Source: Acidobacteriota bacterium (GTDB lineage Bacteria > Acidobacteriota > Terriglobia > Bryobacterales > Bryobacteraceae). Taken from it: a stretch of 64,000 nucleotides of DNA. Below the pieces are notes generated by a model. The model was not told the origin of the DNA, ran no database searches, and saw only the letters and a list, made by a program, of their open reading frames with translations. Made by a program: the position numbers and the translations under genes. Positions 1 through 9,183 of the stretch are shown here, in pieces. Location of the stretch: NCBI GenBank assembly GCA_018268935.1, contig JAFDVS010000005.1, positions 27,209-91,208 on the forward strand, given 5' to 3'. The stretch's first letter is position 1; every line of letters starts with the position of its first letter.

Positions 1-1
1 C

Positions 2-199
2 ACGTTTCTTCACATGCCGGTCTCTACCACGCATGTGACGGCTGGCGCGATCGCCGGTGTTGGTTCCATCCAGCGCATCAAGGCCGTTCGCTGGCGCATC
101 GCCACCAGCATTGTGTGGGCGTGGGTATTCACCATTCCTGCTTCCGCTGCCGCCGGGTGGATCTGCCACCACATCCTTTCCCTGTTCGTGGGCAAATAG
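2..199 (+). CDS. Inorganic phosphate transporter, PiT family (C-terminal fragment)
   Basis: Only the last ~65 codons are present; the gene enters from the left window edge with no start visible. The tail contains the motif PVSTTHVTAGAIAGVG, the conserved C-terminal signature of PiT-type phosphate permeases, followed by a basic loop (RIKAVRW) and a final hydrophobic helix ending in GK. The family couples phosphate uptake to H+ or Na+ at the inner membrane. The next gene begins 36 bases downstream on the same strand but is functionally unrelated. The family call is fairly secure from the motif; substrate specificity cannot be judged from the fragment. Confidence 0.85.
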   Translation, partial: TFLHMPVSTTHVTAGAIAGVGSIQRIKAVRWRIATSIVWAWVFTIPASAAAGWICHHILSLFVGK

Positions 200-235
200 T
201 CCCTCCCTTGCGTTATCCTGAGTTCCTAACGCTTC

Positions 236-1681
236 ATGGATACGAACTCCGGCGCCGTCCGGCGCGATCAGGATGACCTGAGCAAATTCGGGTACGCGCA
301 GGAATTGTTTCGCAGCATGGGCGGGTTTTCGAACTTCGCCATCAGTTTCTCCATCATCTCCATCCTCACCGGGGCAGTGACTCTCTATGGTTACGGACTG
401 GAAATGGGCGGACCGTTGGAGATGACGCTCGGTTGGCCTGTGGCCACTGTGTTCACGCTGATCATGGCCGCCAGCATGGGAGAGCTTTGTTCCGCCTATC
501 CCACCAGCGGCGCCATGTATCATTGGGCGGTCGCACTGGGCGGCCCGGTGTGGGGATGGTTCACCGCATGGCTGAACATCTTCGGTCTCATCGCCGCGGT
601 GGCGGGTATCAACTACAGCTGCGCCCAGTTCATTCTGCCCTTTCTCAATCTGCCGCAAACGCAAACGAACCTCTTCTGCATGCTCGCGTTCATTCTGGTG
701 ACGCAGGCGCTGCTCAATCAGTACAGCGTGAAACTGGTGGCGTGGCTCAATGACGGAAGCGTTGCCGTGCACATTGCGGGGGTGCTGCTGCTGGTGGGTG
801 CGATTGTCTTTTTCGCTCCGCTACAGCCGGCGAGTTTCCTTACCCAGGCGGTGAACAGCAACGGCCGGTCGCCATACTGGTGGGCTTTTTTGCTGGGGTT
901 GCTGCAGGCGCAATGGACGTTCACCGGGTTTGATGCATCGGCTCATATGGCGGAAGAGACACAGGATCCACGGCGGCGCGCGCCATGGGGGATTGTGCTG
1001 AGCGTCGGCGTCAGTGGAGTGGTGGGTTATCTCATGCTGCTGGCTCTTACCATGGCCATTCCGAGTGTGAGCGCTGTGCTGTCGATGAAAGACAGCGCGG
1101 GCAACGCTGTGCCGACGGCCATCGCTGTCCTGCAGACGGCGCTGGGCGGGCGCGCAGGCAACGCCATGGCGGCGACGGCATCGATGGCGATGTGGTTCTG
1201 CGGGCTTTCCGCCATTACGTCCGCTTCACGCACGCTCTTTGCTCTGGCCCGGGACAATGGCACCCCGATGTCCTCGTACATAGCCAGTGTGAATGCGAAG
1301 CACGGAACTCCGGGTCCGGCCATCTGGGCGATCACCATAACGGCCATGGCGGGAATGGCCTGGAGCGGCGCCATCCCGATTGTCACTTCGTTCAGCACCG
1401 TGGCTCTCTACGTCGCGTATCTCATCCCCATTGTGCTCGGCGTGGGGAAGCAGGAATGGCGCAAGGAAGCGGTTTGGAACCTGGGAAAATACTCCAGTGT
1501 CGTTCACGCCGTGGCGATTGGCTACACTGTGTTGGTTTGCATCGTTCTGGTAATGCCGCCCAATCAACTCGCAGGGCAGACGCTGGCCGGCATTCTGTTG
1601 CTGTTGGTGCTTCTTTACCTGACACAGGCAAGACATAAATATAAAGGCCCGGAATGGGCACTGAAGGGAATCGGACGGTGA
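236..1681 (+). CDS. APC-superfamily amino acid/amine permease
   Basis: A 481-residue integral membrane protein with about 12 hydrophobic segments and the APC-type opening GGFSNFAISFSIISILTG, followed by AYPTSGAMYHWA, which resembles GABA/choline/ethanolamine-type permeases. It probably imports an amino acid or amine by ion symport. The next gene, a glutamine-synthetase-like ligase, overlaps it by 4 bases if read from the GTG at 1678, and an iron alcohol dehydrogenase follows. That order suggests the substrate is an amine (ethanolamine, putrescine or similar) that is gamma-glutamylated after import; this is inference. No strong Shine-Dalgarno lies before the ATG, but the N-terminus matches the usual cytoplasmic tail length. 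Confidence 0.85.
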   Translation: MDTNSGAVRRDQDDLSKFGYAQELFRSMGGFSNFAISFSIISILTGAVTLYGYGLEMGGPLEMTLGWPVATVFTLIMAASMGELCSAYPTSGAMYHWAVALGGPVWGWFTAWLNIFGLIAAVAGINYSCAQFILPFLNLPQTQTNLFCMLAFILVTQALLNQYSVKLVAWLNDGSVAVHIAGVLLLVGAIVFFAPLQPASFLTQAVNSNGRSPYWWAFLLGLLQAQWTFTGFDASAHMAEETQDPRRRAPWGIVLSVGVSGVVGYLMLLALTMAIPSVSAVLSMKDSAGNAVPTAIAVLQTALGGRAGNAMAATASMAMWFCGLSAITSASRTLFALARDNGTPMSSYIASVNAKHGTPGPAIWAITITAMAGMAWSGAIPIVTSFSTVALYVAYLIPIVLGVGKQEWRKEAVWNLGKYSSVVHAVAIGYTVLVCIVLVMPPNQLAGQTLAGILLLLVLLYLTQARHKYKGPEWALKGIGR

Positions 1682-3030
1682 CGCTCGGACAGGTTCTGGA
1701 ACAACTGGAAGTAAACAAAATCACGCGCATCAAACTGGGCGTATTCGACGCCGATGGAGTGTTGCGCGGGAAGTATATCAGCATGGAGAAGTTCCGCAGC
1801 GCCGCCGAAGGAGGCCTCGGATTCTGCGATGTGATTTTCGGCTGGGATCTGCATGACGTTCTCTACGACAACGTGAATGTCAGCGTGACCGGTTGGCATA
1901 CCGGCTATCCCGATTGCCATGCGCGCATCGATCTCACCACCTTCCGATTGATTCCCTGGGAGCCGGGGACGGCGTTCTTCCTCATGGATCTCTATGATTC
2001 GCACGGAACGCCGTATCAGATTGCGCCGCGGCAGGTGTTGCAGCGCGTGGTGCAGTACGCCGAATCGAAATCCATCCGGCCGTTTTTCGCCGCGGAATAC
2101 GAATTCTGGATGTTTCAGGAATCCTCCGCCAGCCTGCGTGAGAAGGGCTACCGCAACCTGAAGCCGCTCACTCCAGGCATGTTTGGATATAGCGTGCTGC
2201 GGGCATCGCAGAATGCGCCGCTGGTGCTCGATCTGATCGATCTGCTGGGGGCATTCAACGTTGGGCTGGAAGGCTTCCACACGGAGACGGGCCCGGGCGT
2301 GTATGAAGCTGCCATCTTCGTGGATCAAGCCGTGCCGGCCGCCGACAAGGCTGCGTTGTTCAAGACGGCGGTGAAGGAGATTGCGTCGCGGCACAATGTG
2401 ATTCCGACCTTCATGGCCAAGTGGAACTCCGATCTGCCCGGATCGAGTGGCCATTTGCATCAGAGCTTGTGGCGGCACTGGCCCGCTGAGAATCTCTTTC
2501 ACGACGACAAGCAAGGCATGTCGGTCATCATGAAGCACTATATTGCGGGCTTGCTGCACAACATGCAGGAGTTTCAAGTGATGTACTGTCCCACGGTGAA
2601 TTCGTACAAGCGCACCGTTGCCGGCACCTGGGCTCCGGTGAACGCCACTTGGGGCATCGATAGCCGAACTTGCGCCATTCGCGCCATTCCGGGCAGTGCG
2701 AAATCCACACGGGTGGAAACACGGCTCACCGGGGCGGATATCAATCCTTACCTGGCGATGGCCGCGTCACTGGCGGCTGGACTCGATGGCATCGAACGCC
2801 AACTGGAGTTGCCCGAAGCCACAGCCAACGCCTATGCGGCGAAAGATGCGCCGCCGCTGGCTCGTAACCTGCGAGAAGCCACGGATCGTTTTCATGCGAG
2901 CGAAACAGCGCGCCGCTGGTTCGGCGACGCATTTGTCGAGCACTTCGCCGCAACGCGAGAATGGGAGATGCGGCAGGCCGAAAAAGCCGTGACCGATTGG
3001 GAGTTGGCCCGATACCTGGAAATCATATGA
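1678..3030 (+). CDS. Glutamine synthetase family protein, probable gamma-glutamyl-amine ligase (PuuA/GlnA3-4 type)
   Basis: About 450 residues, class I glutamine synthetase fold: N-terminal beta-grasp (to about residue 100), then the catalytic domain with AAEYEFWMF, GFHTETGPGVYEAA, the ATP/ammonia-site region SSGHLHQSLW, and YKRTVAGTWAPVNATWG. I chose the GTG at 1678 because it forms a GTGA overlap with the permease stop and has AAGGGA eight bases upstream; an ATG at 1654 in the same frame would add eight residues. Sitting between an amine-type permease and an alcohol dehydrogenase, it more likely ligates glutamate to an amine than makes glutamine. The family is certain; the substrate is inference. 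Confidence 0.85.
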   Translation: MTLGQVLEQLEVNKITRIKLGVFDADGVLRGKYISMEKFRSAAEGGLGFCDVIFGWDLHDVLYDNVNVSVTGWHTGYPDCHARIDLTTFRLIPWEPGTAFFLMDLYDSHGTPYQIAPRQVLQRVVQYAESKSIRPFFAAEYEFWMFQESSASLREKGYRNLKPLTPGMFGYSVLRASQNAPLVLDLIDLLGAFNVGLEGFHTETGPGVYEAAIFVDQAVPAADKAALFKTAVKEIASRHNVIPTFMAKWNSDLPGSSGHLHQSLWRHWPAENLFHDDKQGMSVIMKHYIAGLLHNMQEFQVMYCPTVNSYKRTVAGTWAPVNATWGIDSRTCAIRAIPGSAKSTRVETRLTGADINPYLAMAASLAAGLDGIERQLELPEATANAYAAKDAPPLARNLREATDRFHASETARRWFGDAFVEHFAATREWEMRQAEKAVTDWELARYLEII

Positions 3031-4139
3031 TCTCGAATTTTTCTTTCCCCACTAAGATTCTGTTCGGAGCGGGAGCCATCGAAAAGCTCCCCGACGAAAT
3101 GGCCCAGCGCGGCATGAAGAAGCCGCTGCTGGTGCTGGATGAAGGTCTGTCTAAAACAGCGGTCTTCACGCGCGTGAAGAATTTGCTGCCGAACTGCGTG
3201 GTGTTTACCGGCGTGGAACCGAACCCGACAGAGAAGAACGTACTGGATGGCGCGGAGCTTTATGTCACCGAAGGTTGCGATAGCGTAGTCGGACTCGGCG
3301 GTGGCTCGCCGCTGGACGCGGCCAAGGCGATCCGCCTCAAAGTGACGCATCCGCTGCCGCTGGCCGACTACGATGACCTCATCGACGGATGGAAGAAGAT
3401 CAGCTCCGACGTTCCGCCGTATATTGCAATCGCCACAACCGCGGGTACTGGAAGTGAAGTCGGGCGTTCCGCCGTTATCACTATTGAGAAAACCAACCGC
3501 AAGACTGTGATCTTCAGCCCGTACCTGATTCCGTCGCTGGCGCTGGCGGATCCGGAACTCACCATCGATCTGCCGCCGCACATCACCGCCGGCACAGGAA
3601 TGGACGCCTACACGCACAATGTGGAAGCGTACATCGCGAAGGGCTTTCATCCCATCTGTGATGCGATCGCACTCGAAGGCACGCGTCTTGCCAGCGACCA
3701 TCTGCCGCGAGTCATAGCGAATCCGAAGGATGTGGAATCGCGCGGCTACATGCTGCTGTCGTCGATGATGGGCGCGATGGCATTTCAGAAAGGCCTCGGC
3801 GCCGCGCACTCGCTGGCCCATCCGCTCTCCACAGAGTTCGGAATGCATCACGGCACCGCCAACGCCGTCGTGTTGCCGTGGGTGCTGGAGTTCAACCTGG
3901 AAGCCAGCCGTGAACGCCAGGACGCGCTGGCACGGCAGTGCCGCGTGAACGACCTCATTGCGCGCACGCGTGAACTGAACGAACTCAGCGGCATCAAACC
4001 GCGGCTTCGCGATTACGGCATTCTCGAAGGCTCGCTCGACAAGTTGTCGCAGAAGGCAATTGAGGATGGCTGCCACCTCTCCAATCCCAGGCCCTGCACC
4101 GTGGACGATCTGCTACGGTTGTACCGGCAGGCCTGGTAG
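3027..4139 (+). CDS. Iron-containing alcohol dehydrogenase (group III)
   Basis: A 370-residue protein starting at the ATG that overlaps the previous stop (ATGA). It has the GGGSPLDAAKAI nucleotide-binding motif, and the metal ligands are visible as Asp/His in GMDAYTHNVEAY and His residues in LAHPLSTEFGMHHG, as in FucO and EutG. Family members oxidise or reduce small alcohols and aldehydes with NAD(P). Translationally coupled to the glutamine-synthetase-like gene, it may oxidise the hydroxyl of a gamma-glutamylated amino alcohol (for example gamma-glutamylethanolamide) or handle a semialdehyde. That step is inference from gene order. Confidence 0.88.
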   Translation: MISNFSFPTKILFGAGAIEKLPDEMAQRGMKKPLLVLDEGLSKTAVFTRVKNLLPNCVVFTGVEPNPTEKNVLDGAELYVTEGCDSVVGLGGGSPLDAAKAIRLKVTHPLPLADYDDLIDGWKKISSDVPPYIAIATTAGTGSEVGRSAVITIEKTNRKTVIFSPYLIPSLALADPELTIDLPPHITAGTGMDAYTHNVEAYIAKGFHPICDAIALEGTRLASDHLPRVIANPKDVESRGYMLLSSMMGAMAFQKGLGAAHSLAHPLSTEFGMHHGTANAVVLPWVLEFNLEASRERQDALARQCRVNDLIARTRELNELSGIKPRLRDYGILEGSLDKLSQKAIEDGCHLSNPRPCTVDDLLRLYRQAW

Positions 4140-4142
4140 GCG

Positions 4143-5030
4143 TTGAGGGACCATCCGCTATTTACGGCCTATCTGGCGTTTGCCTCGGTGTGCTTCTTCT
4201 GGGGCACTACGTATCTGGGGATTCGAATCGCTCTCGAGTCCCTTCCCCCGCTGCTGCTCGTTTCGGTGCGATTCCTGCTCTCCGGCGGGATTCTGATTCT
4301 CGCTTTGCGCATTGCGGGGATCGCACTGCCCAAGGGCAAAGATCTCTACTGGACTTCGCTGTTCGGTCTGCTGGTGCTGGGCGTCGGGAACAGCATGCTC
4401 ACTTTTTCCGAGCAGTTGATTCCGAGTAGCCTTGCTTCGCTGTTCATTGCCATGTCGCCGATTTGGATGGTGGGCATCGAAGCCGCATTCCCCGGCGGTG
4501 AGAAGCTGACCAAAGGCACAGCGGCAGGAATGGCCATGGGTATCCTCGGTGCGGGATTGCTGGTCGGCCCCGATGTCTTCTCGCAAGGTTTTTCCGGCAA
4601 CGTCGTGCGTGGCTTCCTGTTGCTGCAGGTGGGCAGCATTTCCTGGGGGCTCGGCTCGATTCTGCAAAAGCGCCACAAGACAGAAATGCATCCGGTGGCC
4701 AGCGCCGCGGTACAGCAATTCGCCGCGGGGCTTGCCTTTCTTCCGGCGGCTTTGCTGGAGCGCAGCCCTGCCACTTGGGACGCGAAGGGCATTGGCGCGT
4801 TGCTCTATCTCACCGTGTTCGGCTCCATCGTGGGCTACACCAGTTATGTGATTGCACTGGGCCGGCTTCCTATCTCCATCGTTTCGCTCTACACCTACAT
4901 CAATCCAGTGGTGGCCGCCGCGCTTGGCTTTCTGTTCTACCGGGAACCGTTCGGACGCCGCGAAGTGATTGCCATGATCATCATCTTTCTGGGCGTTGCG
5001 GTTGTGAAGCGCTACGGCCAGCGCCGTTGA
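4143..5030 (+). CDS. EamA/DMT-superfamily transporter (YedA/RhaT-like)
   Basis: A 295-residue membrane protein made of two EamA repeats of about five helices each. It opens with the typical AYLAFASVCFFWGTTYLGIR, and the second half ends YTYINPVVAAALGFLFYRE and a basic tail. The start is a TTG three bases after the previous stop, so it is probably in the same operon. The family usually exports amino acids, metabolites or drugs. Placed after the permease-ligase-dehydrogenase genes, it could export an overflow product, but nothing in the sequence fixes the substrate. Confidence 0.85.
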   Translation: MRDHPLFTAYLAFASVCFFWGTTYLGIRIALESLPPLLLVSVRFLLSGGILILALRIAGIALPKGKDLYWTSLFGLLVLGVGNSMLTFSEQLIPSSLASLFIAMSPIWMVGIEAAFPGGEKLTKGTAAGMAMGILGAGLLVGPDVFSQGFSGNVVRGFLLLQVGSISWGLGSILQKRHKTEMHPVASAAVQQFAAGLAFLPAALLERSPATWDAKGIGALLYLTVFGSIVGYTSYVIALGRLPISIVSLYTYINPVVAAALGFLFYREPFGRREVIAMIIIFLGVAVVKRYGQRR

Positions 5031-5046
5031 CGTATCATGAGGAGTT

Positions 5047-5685
5047 ATGCGCATTCTTGCATTGCTTCTCCTCCTGTCCTCCGCTGTCTTCGCGCAGGGC
5101 AATCGCGCCAATCGCCCCAAGTTGCCGGGTGAAGATTGGATTCAGTTGTTCAACGGCAAAGACCTCACCGGTTGGGTTGAGGTGGGCAAAGAGAAATGGG
5201 TTGTCGAGCAGGGAGCCATCCATGGATTGGCCATTTCCAAGGAATACGGCTACCTCAAGACCGAGAAGAACTACAAGGATTTCCAATTGGCGATCCGCTT
5301 CAAGTGCGAAGGCGACGGCAATAGCGGCGTGTTCTTTCACGTCGATTTCAAGCCCGGCACACCCAATGTCTCCCAGGGTCTGCAGTTCGAGATCGACTGC
5401 AAGATCATGCAGCACACCGGTGGAATCTACGGCGATGGGCGCCAGTGGATCGTGTGGCCCGCTCCGGAGAACGAACTGGTGGTGCGCCACAATGAGTGGA
5501 ACGAATATCTGCTGAAGGTGGAAGGCAATCGTTACACCTCGCGGCTGAACGGTGTGCCGATGGTCGACTTCACTGACCCGCAACCGAAATCCTTCGATGG
5601 CGCCATCGCCCTGCAGTTGCACTCCGGCGGCGCGGGCAACATGTGGTTCAAGGACATTTGGATCCGCGACCTGACCAAGCGTTGA
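5047..5685 (+). CDS. Secreted DUF1080 (3-keto-disaccharide hydrolase-like) protein
   Basis: 212 residues with a clear signal peptide (MRILALLLLLSSAVFAQ) and the DUF1080 hallmark WIQLFNGKDLTGW near residue 36. The fold is a concanavalin-like beta-sandwich; characterised relatives hydrolyse 3-keto-glycosides. GAGGAG lies just before the ATG. DUF1080 genes are strongly expanded in Acidobacteriota and Planctomycetota, in keeping with a polysaccharide-degrading lifestyle. The stop overlaps the TTG start of the following hydrolase. Substrate not determinable. Confidence 0.88.
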   Translation: MRILALLLLLSSAVFAQGNRANRPKLPGEDWIQLFNGKDLTGWVEVGKEKWVVEQGAIHGLAISKEYGYLKTEKNYKDFQLAIRFKCEGDGNSGVFFHVDFKPGTPNVSQGLQFEIDCKIMQHTGGIYGDGRQWIVWPAPENELVVRHNEWNEYLLKVEGNRYTSRLNGVPMVDFTDPQPKSFDGAIALQLHSGGAGNMWFKDIWIRDLTKR

Positions 5686-6578
5686 AGCCGCTCTTTTACT
5701 GCGATCACTACGCGATCCCGCTACCCGATGGGCATAAATTCCCGATGCGGAAGTATGCCATGGTGCGGGATCTGCTGTCTTTGGAGAACGAGTTCCGGTT
5801 TGTGGAAGCGCCGTTGGCTGATCCGCATGTGATCGAACTGGCGCATGATCCGGACTACGTGCGGCGTTTTCTGGATGGCACACTGGATCGCGCGGTGATC
5901 CGGCGCATCGGGTTCCCCTGGTCAGAAGGTTTAGTGAAGCGCACGCTTGCGAGTGTCGGTGGGTCACTGGCTGCGGCCGAGGAAGCGATGCAGACCGGTT
6001 GGGGCGGGAACCTTGCCGGTGGGACACATCATGCGTTTCGCGGCGAAGGATCGGGCTTTTGCGTATTCAATGATATTGCGGTGATGATTCAGCACCTGCG
6101 CGCGCAGGGCCGCATTCGCCGCGCCGCGGTGATTGACCTCGATGTGCACCAGGGCGATGGTACGGCTTTGATCTTCGCTGATGATCCGGATGTGCTGACA
6201 CTCAGCATGCACGGGAAGAACAATTTTCCCTTTCGCAAGCAGACGAGTAAGCTCGATATTGATCTCCCCGATGGCACGGGTGACGAAGAGTACTTGCGAT
6301 TGCTTGCGGATGTGCTGCCGCGTGTGTTTTCATTCGCTCCGGATTTCGTGGTGTATCAGGCTGGGGTGGATGCGCTGGCAACGGATACGTTGGGGCGTTT
6401 GTCGTTGACGTTGGAAGGCATGGCGGCTCGCGATGAATTGGTTCTCACGCACTGCCGTGATTATGGGAGACCCTTCGTGATCACACTCGGTGGTGGATAC
6501 TCCAATCCGTTGGAGAGCACCGCCCAGGCCCATGCCAACACCTACCGGGCAGCACTGCGCTTCTGCGGCGCTACTTGA
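5682..6578 (+). CDS. Histone deacetylase-like amidohydrolase (AcuC/HDAH family)
   Basis: 298 residues if read from the TTG that overlaps the previous stop (TTGA); an in-frame ATG at 5643 would add 13 residues unlike the family. Zinc deacetylase motifs occur in order: GTHHAFRGEGSGFCVFND, IDLDVHQGDGTALIF with the Asp/His metal ligands, YQAGVDALATDTLG with the third metal Asp, and LGGGYS with the catalytic Tyr. The family removes acyl groups from lysines, polyamines or acetoin-pathway proteins. A polyamine-deacetylase role would fit the amine-utilisation genes upstream, but this is speculation. It ends tail to tail with the kinase gene, overlapping by eight bases. Confidence 0.88.
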   Translation: MKPLFYCDHYAIPLPDGHKFPMRKYAMVRDLLSLENEFRFVEAPLADPHVIELAHDPDYVRRFLDGTLDRAVIRRIGFPWSEGLVKRTLASVGGSLAAAEEAMQTGWGGNLAGGTHHAFRGEGSGFCVFNDIAVMIQHLRAQGRIRRAAVIDLDVHQGDGTALIFADDPDVLTLSMHGKNNFPFRKQTSKLDIDLPDGTGDEEYLRLLADVLPRVFSFAPDFVVYQAGVDALATDTLGRLSLTLEGMAARDELVLTHCRDYGRPFVITLGGGYSNPLESTAQAHANTYRAALRFCGAT

Positions 6579-9139
6579 GTTTCTGCTTCACTTCCTCGAT
6601 CCAGTTCTGAACCAGCCACAGCGATGAAGTCTGGCCCGAAGCGGGTACTTCCAGGTCATAGAATTTTCCATCGCTGCCAACGGTAAAAAAGTTCTGGCTT
6701 CGAGCAGGCATATCGAACAGTTGGCGGGCAATCCCCGGCTTGAATCCGCCGGCAGACTCCACCGGGACAGCCATCAGCTTACCCTGCGAACGGTAGTTAC
6801 AACTCCCTCCCATTCGTAGCCCATTTTGCGTGCCCGCTCACGCCGTTGGATGAGACTTGCCATCTCCCGGGACCATCGAATGGTCTGACGTACAACTGTG
6901 CTTCTCCGGACTCGTTCGAGATATAGGCAACCCATTTTCCATCCGGAGAAATAGCGCCTGAGCCCTCCGAGAAGTTTGTTGCCTGCCATTTGCGCGCCCT
7001 CCATTTCGAGCCATCGTGCGTGGCAATATAGATGTCGGATTGCCCCTCTTCCTGATCGCTAAAGAGTATGTTCCTTCCATCCGCAGACCAGGAATAGACA
7101 TGCGAATGCCCCTTGCCCACAAATACCTCCTCCTCGGCGGCTGATCCGTCCGCCTGCCGGATTACGATCTTGCGCATTTCGCCTCGTTGAGAGACGTAGA
7201 CAAACCGCTTTCCGTCAGAAGCCCAAACCGGATGTTCGTCTTCGCCAGGCTCCGTTGTCAGGCGTGACAGAATGGCACGCTCGCGGTCATACAGCCAGAT
7301 GTCGGTGTCATTTCCATTCACGCTCAACAAGAACTTTGAGTTGTCCGGAGAAATGGAGATATGTCGTAGACGCTGATTGAGCGTGGCGATCTTTGTGCTG
7401 GATCCTTCACGTGTGAGTTGCATCAGTTCGGTGCGTTCCCCGCGCCCGGTGCCTGTTGTGTAAAGCAAGTCGCCAGCATGGCTAACGTTCCATCGCCCCA
7501 CTCCATCCAGGATTCTCGTCGGCGGCGATGCGGGCTGCATGGCGCTTTTGTCCAGAGCTATGGCGAACAGCGAAGACTCATTCTGGTAAACGATGACCCC
7601 CGGCTCTATGTACTTCGGCCGCGAACCATTGCCGCCGACCTTGCGGACCTCCTGCGTCCCACGATGGAAGAGAACTACATCGTACTGATACCCGCCGGTC
7701 GAGCCTCCCTCGGCGCCGCCCGCGCGTGCTTCACAGGCCAGCAACCACTCGGTCCCGGTAATGAGGTGTGGATACCAAAGATTCTTCTCCGTGATCTGAC
7801 GTACTTGTCCGCCTTTGGCGGGAATCGCAAAGAGGCCCTTCTGGTCGCGCGGCTTAAAGTAGATGACTTGGTCTTCCGCCCAGTCAATTCCTTCCAGGTT
7901 CCTGCCCGGGCCGAGAGCCGTCAATGCCCCGCTCTCTACTGAGAACGTATGAATTTGACCGGTGACGCCTGTGTACCCAAATGCCAGACTCGTGCCATCC
8001 GGAGAGAGCGCGAAAGCTGCTGTTGCCGGAAACGTATGCGTCCGCATCTGTGTTTCGCCGAGGTTGCGTACGCGCAAGACTTGTTCCCCCGCGTCATTTC
8101 GGCTGGTAAAGGCGATCACCCTGCCGTTGGAGGAAATGCCGATGTTTCCGGCCGGCGAATCCTGGATCAGGAAACGGGAAACCACTGCCGGCTTCGGTTC
8201 GGGCTTGCGAAATGCGTAACCCGCGATGAGCGACACTGCCGCGATGCCAAGAGCTGCCGGAATCAGCCACCGGTTGCGGGTTGCGGGACGGGGTGTTGCC
8301 GGCGGTATCGGCGCATTGTCCAATAGCAATCGAGCATCGCCGATATCCCTGAGACGCAATGCCGGATCCTTCTTCAGACATTGCCTGATCAGCCTTTGCC
8401 AATGCGCGGGGATGCGTGTCCAATCCGGCTCCGCCTTCACGACGTTCGAGAGAATATCGGCTACGTTGTCGCCAGGAAACGCAGGCGTACCTGCGATCAT
8501 TTCATACAGCACCGCGCCATACGCCCAAATGTCGGTACGCTTATCTACCGTTTTTCCGCGTGCCTGCTCCGGACTCATATATGCGGGCGTTCCCATAATG
8601 GTGCCCACCTTTGTAGAGGCGTGCACCACGGTTGCCTGCGACGCCGAGATGGTTGGGGAGACCGGGTCTTCGGTCAGCGCCTTCGCCAAGCCGAAATCGA
8701 GCACCTTCACTTTCCCCTCGGGTGTGATCTTCAGATTCGCCGGCTTCAGATCGCGATGGACAATTCCCTTTTCATGGGCTGCTTCCAGTGCGTCGATGAG
8801 TTGTGCCGCATAGCGGTGCACCTCATCCTCGTCCAGTTTCCCGGCAACTTCAGCCAGCGTCTGCCCGGGGACGTATTCCAACACAAGGAACGGCGTGGCG
8901 TCGTCGCGTTCAAACCCGTAGATGGAAGCGATACCGCTGTGGTTTAGCGAAGCCAGCAGCCGGGCCTCCCGTTCGAAACGCGTCACTGTTTCTGCATTGC
9001 CGGCCAGCGCGGACGCAAGGATCTTGATCGCTACATCACGGCCCAGTTTCGGGTCGGTGGCGCGATACACTTCACCCATGCCTCCTACGCCAAGTAGGGA
9101 TTGAATTTGATAGACGCCCAGTTTCTCGCCAGGACTCAT
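6571..9139 (-). pseudogene. Ser/Thr protein kinase with C-terminal WD40/TolB-like propeller, frameshifted near the 3' end
   Basis: The intact part is 780 residues: a Hanks-type kinase with glycine loop GVGGMGEVYRA, Lys39 in VAIKIL, catalytic HRDLKPANL (Asp130), DFGLAKA (148-153) and TPAYMSPEQARG; one transmembrane helix at about 290-309; then an extracytoplasmic beta-propeller of TolB/WD40 blades. The frame stops at TAA (6797-6799), yet the downstream frame continues exactly where the family's last blade should be (YYRSQGKLMAVPVE...) and ends at 6571. Removing one base of the TT pair at 6797-6798 restores one ORF of about 855 codons. The kinase domain is untouched, so the protein may still signal. 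It could be a real mutation or a sequencing error. Confidence 0.85.
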
Positions 9140-9156
9140 CCACGCACCGTCCCGGT

Positions 9157-9183
9157 ATTATATAGAATTTCCTGTTGCTTCAA
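9157..9183 (-). promoter_or_regulatory. Sigma-70 type promoter of the kinase gene
   Basis: On the minus strand a perfect -10 TATAAT (9157-9162) lies about 18 bases before the kinase ATG. A TTGAAG hexamer (9178-9183) sits 15 bases further upstream, a slightly short spacer. The -35 element overlaps the stop region of the upstream M14 peptidase gene, so the kinase can be transcribed separately from its operon-like neighbours. The predicted leader is only about 10 bases. Confidence 0.5.

Noticed and set aside
5643..5681. Earlier ATG start for the histone-deacetylase-like gene
   Set aside because: The added 13 residues are read out of frame from the DUF1080 gene end and do not resemble the family; the TTG at 5682 gives a TTGA overlap.
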